In this document: piece by piece, positions 59,700 through 64,000 of the stretch | How the letters are laid out: every line of letters begins with the position of its first letter | Position numbering within the stretch: position 1 is the stretch's first letter | NCBI RefSeq assembly: GCF_014692525.1 | Contig: NZ_JACNYL010000001.1 | Span: 1,364,001 to 1,428,000 of the forward strand | Length of the DNA: 64,000 nucleotides | Source: Sphingobacterium chuzhouense | Lineage (GTDB): Bacteria > Bacteroidota > Bacteroidia > Sphingobacteriales > Sphingobacteriaceae | Direction: 5' to 3' | The notes under the pieces: model-generated | Seen by the model: the letters and a program-made list of their open reading frames with translations, nothing else | What the model was told of the DNA's origin: nothing | Databases searched by the model: none | Position numbers and translations under genes: made by a program

Positions 59700-62354
59700 A
59701 TGAACATGAAAAGACTTCTTTTATTGTGCTTTTTTACGCTAGTTACAATCGGTGTAAAAGCACAAGATTTACAAGGTCTTCTGGCTAAAATAAATGCATA
59801 CCATGATTCCCGTCCTATTGAAAAGTTATATCTCCATATCGATAAATATAGCTATACTGCAGGGGAAACAATTTGGTTCAAAGCCTATACTACAGTGGGA
59901 ATAGACAATCTTTTGTCCAACATTAGCAAAATTGCTTATGTAGAACTCCTCAACCCAAAAGAAGAAGTTGTTTCGAGTATACGAATCCCTATATTAACGG
60001 GCCTCGGGATGGGCGACATCACATTGACCGACACCTTAATTGAAGGGACATACCGTATTCGAGCTTATACCAACTGGATGCGCAATGATAGCTCTATTTA
60101 TTTCTTTAACGAGAATATACAGGTGAGCAACGGTAGATTAGATAACGTCCTTTCCCGCTCTTATCTAGATAATAGCAACTATACCATCCAATTACAGGAT
60201 ATCCAAGGCGCTCCATTGGCAGAGGAGGTCGTACGATATGAAATTATTTCCCCGAGGGGCAAGAACTTAAGAAAAGGTCGCGTTAAAACCAACGACCAAG
60301 GTCAGTTGGAGATTCCTTTTAAAGATGATTATGCCGAGGCCAGACTTTCTATTAATTTTACGAATAAAGCAAAAGCGCCTGTCGAAAAAATCTTCAAATT
60401 ACCTAAAGCAACAGTTTTAGAGAATAGTATACAATTTTTTCCAGAAGGAGGAAACTTATTAGCCAACAGCATCAATAGAATCGCTGTCAAAGCACTAAAA
60501 CCCAACGGACTTGGCATCGAGAGTCGAACGACTGTATTAACAACGACGGGTGATACCGCAGCAACCATCGAAACCAACATCCTAGGTATGGGCTCGGCTC
60601 CGCTATTTATCCAAAATACAGAACCCATGGTTGCATATACCACATTCGATGATGGAACGACTATAAAATCGGAACTTCCCATCCCCCTTTCTTCCGGCTG
60701 TAATATCCAAATAAACAATGGAAATAGTGATAAACTGTTTGCACAAGTAAATGTAAGTACCGATAAGCAAGATGGTAGTGAAATCTATTTTGTAGCACAA
60801 AACATGGGAAATGTATACTATGCATCGAAACAACCTGCCTCCAAATCAGAACTCGTCTTTTCCGTACCTAAAACTGATTTACCCAACGGGATATTAACTA
60901 TCAGTATTCTAAACAGCAAACTAGAGCCTCTGATAGAAAGACCTGTTTTTGTCTATAATGAAAAGAAAGCGCTACCTCTTGTAACGGATATCAATACACC
61001 AACGAGTACCAAAAGAAAACAAATAACCGTGTCTCTTGAAACGGGAGATCCATCAGATACTATACGGACTTCGGTTTTATCCGCTTCAGTAGTCAACACC
61101 TCCAAATTAAAAGATAACCCTAAAATAGCGCCCAACATTCTCTCATCGCTGTTATTAAGTGCAGATATAAAGGGGTATATCGAAAACCCCGGCTACTATT
61201 TTGACGGCGAGATAAAAACCAGCGATATAGACAATCTACTTTTAACACAAGGTTGGCGTAAAATAGATATAACCGCTCCCTTAGAAATCAGTGAACCTGC
61301 TTTTTCTCCTGAGAAGAGCATATCCATCAAGGGTGAAGTCCGAAAACTCGGCCGAAAAGCGCCGGTTCCAAAAGCCAACATGGTCTTAGTGCCAACACAC
61401 AATTTTATGGAGTTTATCGATACGGTGGCGAATGAAGAAGGCTATTTCGAGTTTGACAATTTATTTTTTCCCGACAGCATTAAATTTTTGATAACAGCGA
61501 AAGACGAAAAAGGCAAGAATAATATCGACATTATTGTGCCTGAAGAAACTTCGCCCGTTATTGATCCTAACAAAAATGCTCCCGGCGAACAAAATAATGT
61601 GAACGCGACCTTTGTCGACGAACTTCTTAACAGTAAGAAATATTTTTCGGGGCTAGAAGCGCAAGGGCTTATGGAAAAATCTATTGCGATTGAAGAGGTT
61701 ATCGTAACTGCCCAACGCCCACGACATAAGGCTTCCGAAAGTTCCGCAAATCTCAATGGCCCCGGTAACGCAGACCAAGTTATCTCTGCCGAGGATTTAA
61801 CCACTTGTACCACATTGGAAATGTGCCTGAATGGACGCCTAATGGGGGTAATGTTCCGAAACGGCATACCATATACCACTCGCGGAGGAGGCGAAATGCA
61901 GGTTATATTGGATGGAATGTACGTCGAAAGCGATATGTTATCCATGATCAACCCTATGGACGTGCAAAGTGTAGAAGTGCTACGTAATGTAAATTACACC
62001 GCCATTTATGGCTCCTACGGTGGAAACGGTCTTATCATCATTACTTCAAAAACAGGAGCCGACGCCATGCGAAGCAGCTACACCCCTAAAGGTATCGCGA
62101 CAGTACAACCAAAAGGTTTCCATATTCAGAAAACATTTTACAAGCCCGTTTACGAACCCGGTTCTGAAACAACACTTAATCAAGATTTCCGAACTACCAT
62201 CCATTGGGAACCCAATATCATAACGAATGAGCAGGGTAAAGCGACTTTTGACTTTTATACTTCTGATGAGGCCGGTGAATACCTTATAACCATAGAAGGG
62301 TTGGATTTTAACGGAAGATTGGGACGAAAAACACTGACTGTTGACGTAAAATAA
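59700..62354 (+). CDS. Large MG2/TonB-plug protein
   Basis: 884 aa from the ATG at 59700 (59706 also possible); signal peptide ending GVKAQ. The N-terminal half (about 30-140) has the alpha-2-macroglobulin MG2-like pattern (LYLHIDKYSYTAGETIWFKA, IEGTYRIRAYTNWM). Further beta domains follow; a carboxypeptidase-regulatory-like segment occurs about 540-600, and a TonB plug-like domain about 680-790 (VIVTAQRPRHK, VILDGMYVESDMLSMINPMD, YGGNGLIIITSK). It has no barrel. Such proteins are common chromosomal Bacteroidota envelope proteins; role unknown. Confidence 0.8.
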   Translation: MNMKRLLLLCFFTLVTIGVKAQDLQGLLAKINAYHDSRPIEKLYLHIDKYSYTAGETIWFKAYTTVGIDNLLSNISKIAYVELLNPKEEVVSSIRIPILTGLGMGDITLTDTLIEGTYRIRAYTNWMRNDSSIYFFNENIQVSNGRLDNVLSRSYLDNSNYTIQLQDIQGAPLAEEVVRYEIISPRGKNLRKGRVKTNDQGQLEIPFKDDYAEARLSINFTNKAKAPVEKIFKLPKATVLENSIQFFPEGGNLLANSINRIAVKALKPNGLGIESRTTVLTTTGDTAATIETNILGMGSAPLFIQNTEPMVAYTTFDDGTTIKSELPIPLSSGCNIQINNGNSDKLFAQVNVSTDKQDGSEIYFVAQNMGNVYYASKQPASKSELVFSVPKTDLPNGILTISILNSKLEPLIERPVFVYNEKKALPLVTDINTPTSTKRKQITVSLETGDPSDTIRTSVLSASVVNTSKLKDNPKIAPNILSSLLLSADIKGYIENPGYYFDGEIKTSDIDNLLLTQGWRKIDITAPLEISEPAFSPEKSISIKGEVRKLGRKAPVPKANMVLVPTHNFMEFIDTVANEEGYFEFDNLFFPDSIKFLITAKDEKGKNNIDIIVPEETSPVIDPNKNAPGEQNNVNATFVDELLNSKKYFSGLEAQGLMEKSIAIEEVIVTAQRPRHKASESSANLNGPGNADQVISAEDLTTCTTLEMCLNGRLMGVMFRNGIPYTTRGGGEMQVILDGMYVESDMLSMINPMDVQSVEVLRNVNYTAIYGSYGGNGLIIITSKTGADAMRSSYTPKGIATVQPKGFHIQKTFYKPVYEPGSETTLNQDFRTTIHWEPNIITNEQGKATFDFYTSDEAGEYLITIEGLDFNGRLGRKTLTVDVK

Positions 62355-62395
62355 GAACGACCTATAATATGCAAATTGCGTATTACAGGTCGTTC
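62355..62395. terminator. Bidirectional hairpin between convergent genes
   Basis: GAACGACCT (62355-62363) pairs exactly with AGGTCGTTC (62387-62395), with further pairing inside (ATAAT/ATTA). It lies between the MG2/plug gene and exbD, immediately after both stops. Confidence 0.65.
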
Positions 62396-62398
62396 TGG

Positions 62399-62923
62399 TT
62401 ACATCATTGTTTTCTCCACATCGTTAATCTTCGTTATCATATAACGACCGATTGCTGCGCGTTGCACCGCATCTACGGCATCTACAAGATTTCGTGCTAT
62501 CGATGCTTCACCCGGCTTAATCAATACAATAATATCCTGTCCATTCGTTGCTTGTTTCACCTCAACAGCCATCTTCGCCAGCAGCTCTCCTAAACCCAGT
62601 TTTCCATATGCTACTTTTTGCGGACTGCTTTTGGGTGATTCCGCAGTGCCGCGATAATACGTTAATTCATTATTTTCGCCTAACAGAAGGTTCAGCACTC
62701 GATCTTCACTCAGTAAAATTGGCTCCGTTATAGGCCCTTTATCTGGCATCGCGATATCCAGTTGGTTGGGTGTATTCAGCGAGGTGGTGAGCATAAAAAA
62801 GGTAATTAAGAGGAATGCCAAGTCAACCATTGCTGTCAAATCTACTTTAGGCATAGGCCTGTTTCGAATACTCCTACGTTCTTTCTTGCCTCCAGTTTTT
62901 TGATTGTTCGTTAATTCTGCCAT
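62399..62923 (-). CDS. exbD: ExbD-family biopolymer transport protein
   Basis: 174 aa. One N-terminal membrane helix with the key Asp: DLTAMVDLAFLLITFFMLTT (conserved D in V-D-x-x-F), then a periplasmic domain (LDIAMPD and IVLIKPGEASIARNLVDAVD). ExbD works with ExbB to energise TonB. A matching ExbB is not in the window. The gene reads toward the MG2/plug gene, convergent with it. Confidence 0.88.
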   Translation of the reverse strand: MAELTNNQKTGGKKERRSIRNRPMPKVDLTAMVDLAFLLITFFMLTTSLNTPNQLDIAMPDKGPITEPILLSEDRVLNLLLGENNELTYYRGTAESPKSSPQKVAYGKLGLGELLAKMAVEVKQATNGQDIIVLIKPGEASIARNLVDAVDAVQRAAIGRYMITKINDVEKTMM

Positions 62924-63016
62924 AATGTATTGTTTTAAAAAGTGAGACTTGGTTATTTATTTATAATATTGATGGTTTTTTGCTTATTTTTCCATAAAAT
63001 AGCACAAAAGAATATT

Positions 63017-63784
63017 ATGGGCGAATTCATCAAAGCACAAACAACCGAACATATCACTTACGTGGGACTTGACCGAGGAAAATCCAACGCCATGCATTTA
63101 GAAATGATGCAGGAACTAATAAGTGAATTGGAACGTGCGAAAGAAGATCCCGCAGTGGAGGCTATTATTCTTCACGGCAAAGAGGGTTTCTTTTCTGCTG
63201 GGCTTGATCTGATCACGCTATACGAATACAATGAAGAGCAGATAAAAAACCTGTGGGAAACATTTATCGATTTAATATACAAGCTTGCTTCTTTTCCCAA
63301 ACCAACCATTGCTTCTGTTACAGGACACGCACCTGCCGGTGGATGTGTTTTGGCCATCTGTTGTGACTATCGTATTATGGCAGAAGGAGAGTTTATTATC
63401 GGATTAAATGAAGTTCCCGTCGGCCTAATTGTGCCGCCAAGCATCTTCGACCTCTACAGTCTATGGTTAGGACAAGCCCAAGCTTATCGATACCTCTTAG
63501 ATGGAAAGCTTCTCTCTCCTGCTGAGGCGCTACAAAGCGGTCTTATCGACGAGGTTGTTCCGACAGACCGCATCCATACTACAGCTGCTCGAAAAGCAAA
63601 ATCATGGACACAATTCGAACGCCAAGCTTGGGGAACAACAAAATTGAATATGCGCAAACATTTGCTACAGCACATCAACGAAAACAAAACAGAAGTGGTA
63701 CAACAAATGTTAACACAATGGTGGAAACCATCAACACGGCATATATTGAAAACTATTATCAATAATCTCACGAAACAAGGATAA
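63017..63784 (+). CDS. Enoyl-CoA hydratase/isomerase family protein
   Basis: 255 aa from the ATG at 63017; the longer ORF from 62942 prefixes a hydrophobic segment outside the family. LHGKEGFFSAGLDLITL and VTGHAPAGGCVLAICCDYRIMAEG are the crotonase-fold signature with the oxyanion hole, and GLNEVPVGLIVPPSIF follows. The substrate is unknown. Crotonases act in fatty acid or amino acid CoA metabolism. Confidence 0.85.
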   Translation: MGEFIKAQTTEHITYVGLDRGKSNAMHLEMMQELISELERAKEDPAVEAIILHGKEGFFSAGLDLITLYEYNEEQIKNLWETFIDLIYKLASFPKPTIASVTGHAPAGGCVLAICCDYRIMAEGEFIIGLNEVPVGLIVPPSIFDLYSLWLGQAQAYRYLLDGKLLSPAEALQSGLIDEVVPTDRIHTTAARKAKSWTQFERQAWGTTKLNMRKHLLQHINENKTEVVQQMLTQWWKPSTRHILKTIINNLTKQG

Positions 63785-63787
63785 AAG

Positions 63788-64000
63788 ATGAAGAACATTT
63801 CTATTTTTATATGCTGCTATGTCATTTTAATGACGTCCTGCACCTCGTCCAATAAAAAAACGGAGGAGACAAAGGACACTATGGATACTCCCACAGCTAT
63901 ATTTCCGGAGGATACACAAGGAATCAGTGAAGTCATCACTCGCTTTACAAGAGCGTATCTCAGCCAAGATAAAGAAAAAGCAAATGCACTTATACATCCT
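63788..64000 (+). CDS. Putative lipoprotein, N-terminal fragment
   Basis: 71 codons up to the window edge, beginning 3 nt after the crotonase stop. A signal peptide with lipobox LMTSC is followed by SSNKKTEETKDT and an acidic region; continues outside the window. No family can be assigned. Confidence 0.6.
   Translation, partial: MKNISIFICCYVILMTSCTSSNKKTEETKDTMDTPTAIFPEDTQGISEVITRFTRAYLSQDKEKANALIHP

Overview
The window reads as Bacteroidota chromosome, most likely Sphingobacteriaceae (Sphingobacterium-like). This rests on TonB receptors with N-terminal carboxypeptidase-regulatory domains, a SusC/SusD pair, DUF4625/DUF6520-type proteins, T9SS-like tails, TAnnTTTG promoter boxes and Bacteroidota mobilization genes. 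The genus is an inference; no marker gene here settles it.

Region 1 (1-18.4 kb) is a metal and heme acquisition block behind the tail of a GH2 beta-galactosidase. A TonB receptor and three histidine-rich or DUF4625-like lipoproteins (641-5350) face a second transcription unit (6039-11741) with a COG0523 GTPase (zinc-chaperone family), a thioredoxin-reductase-like enzyme, GTP cyclohydrolase I, a Fur/Zur-type regulator and a truncated second COG0523 protein. The same 10-5-10 palindrome (TTAAACGCAA-N5-TTGCGTTTAA type) lies at the promoters of both units at nearly the same distance from the -7 box, suggesting one Zur-like regulon. A DtxR/MntR-type regulator and a ZIP transporter follow, then a heme locus (PepSY protein, TonB receptor, HmuY).

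Region 2 (about 18.54-58.10 kb) is an integrated mobile element of about 39.5 kb in the 3' end of a tRNA-Glu gene. The 23-nt tRNA 3' end is duplicated at 18539-18561 and 58083-58105. A tyrosine recombinase lies just inside the tRNA end, and a relaxase (DUF5712-like) and BfmA/BtgA-type protein are present but no conjugation (Tra) genes, so it looks like an integrative mobilizable element. Cargo, left to right: HU protein, TetR regulator, frameshifted phosphatase, two lipoproteins, an unusual 585-aa sensor-like protein next to an AraC regulator, a large RHS/YD-repeat toxin locus bounded by matching 67-nt repeats, a SusC/SusD/TlpA/DUF6520 set, an HTH/ATPase/TOPRIM-like module (defence candidate), a second TetR regulator, a C11 protease with two lipoproteins, and a FeeM-like GNAT/LuxR/ThiF module. 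The mobilization, zeta-toxin and integrase genes close the element.

Region 3 (58.1-64 kb) is ordinary chromosome: tRNA-Glu, purD, an MG2/TonB-plug protein, exbD, an enoyl-CoA hydratase and the start of a lipoprotein gene.

The best candidates for an undescribed system are the GNAT/LuxR/ThiF module, with a perfect 18-bp inverted repeat between the divergent genes and a 17/18 copy of its half-site before thiF, and the ATPase/TOPRIM-like pair beside a nested inverted-repeat element. No database search was possible, so novelty is not established.
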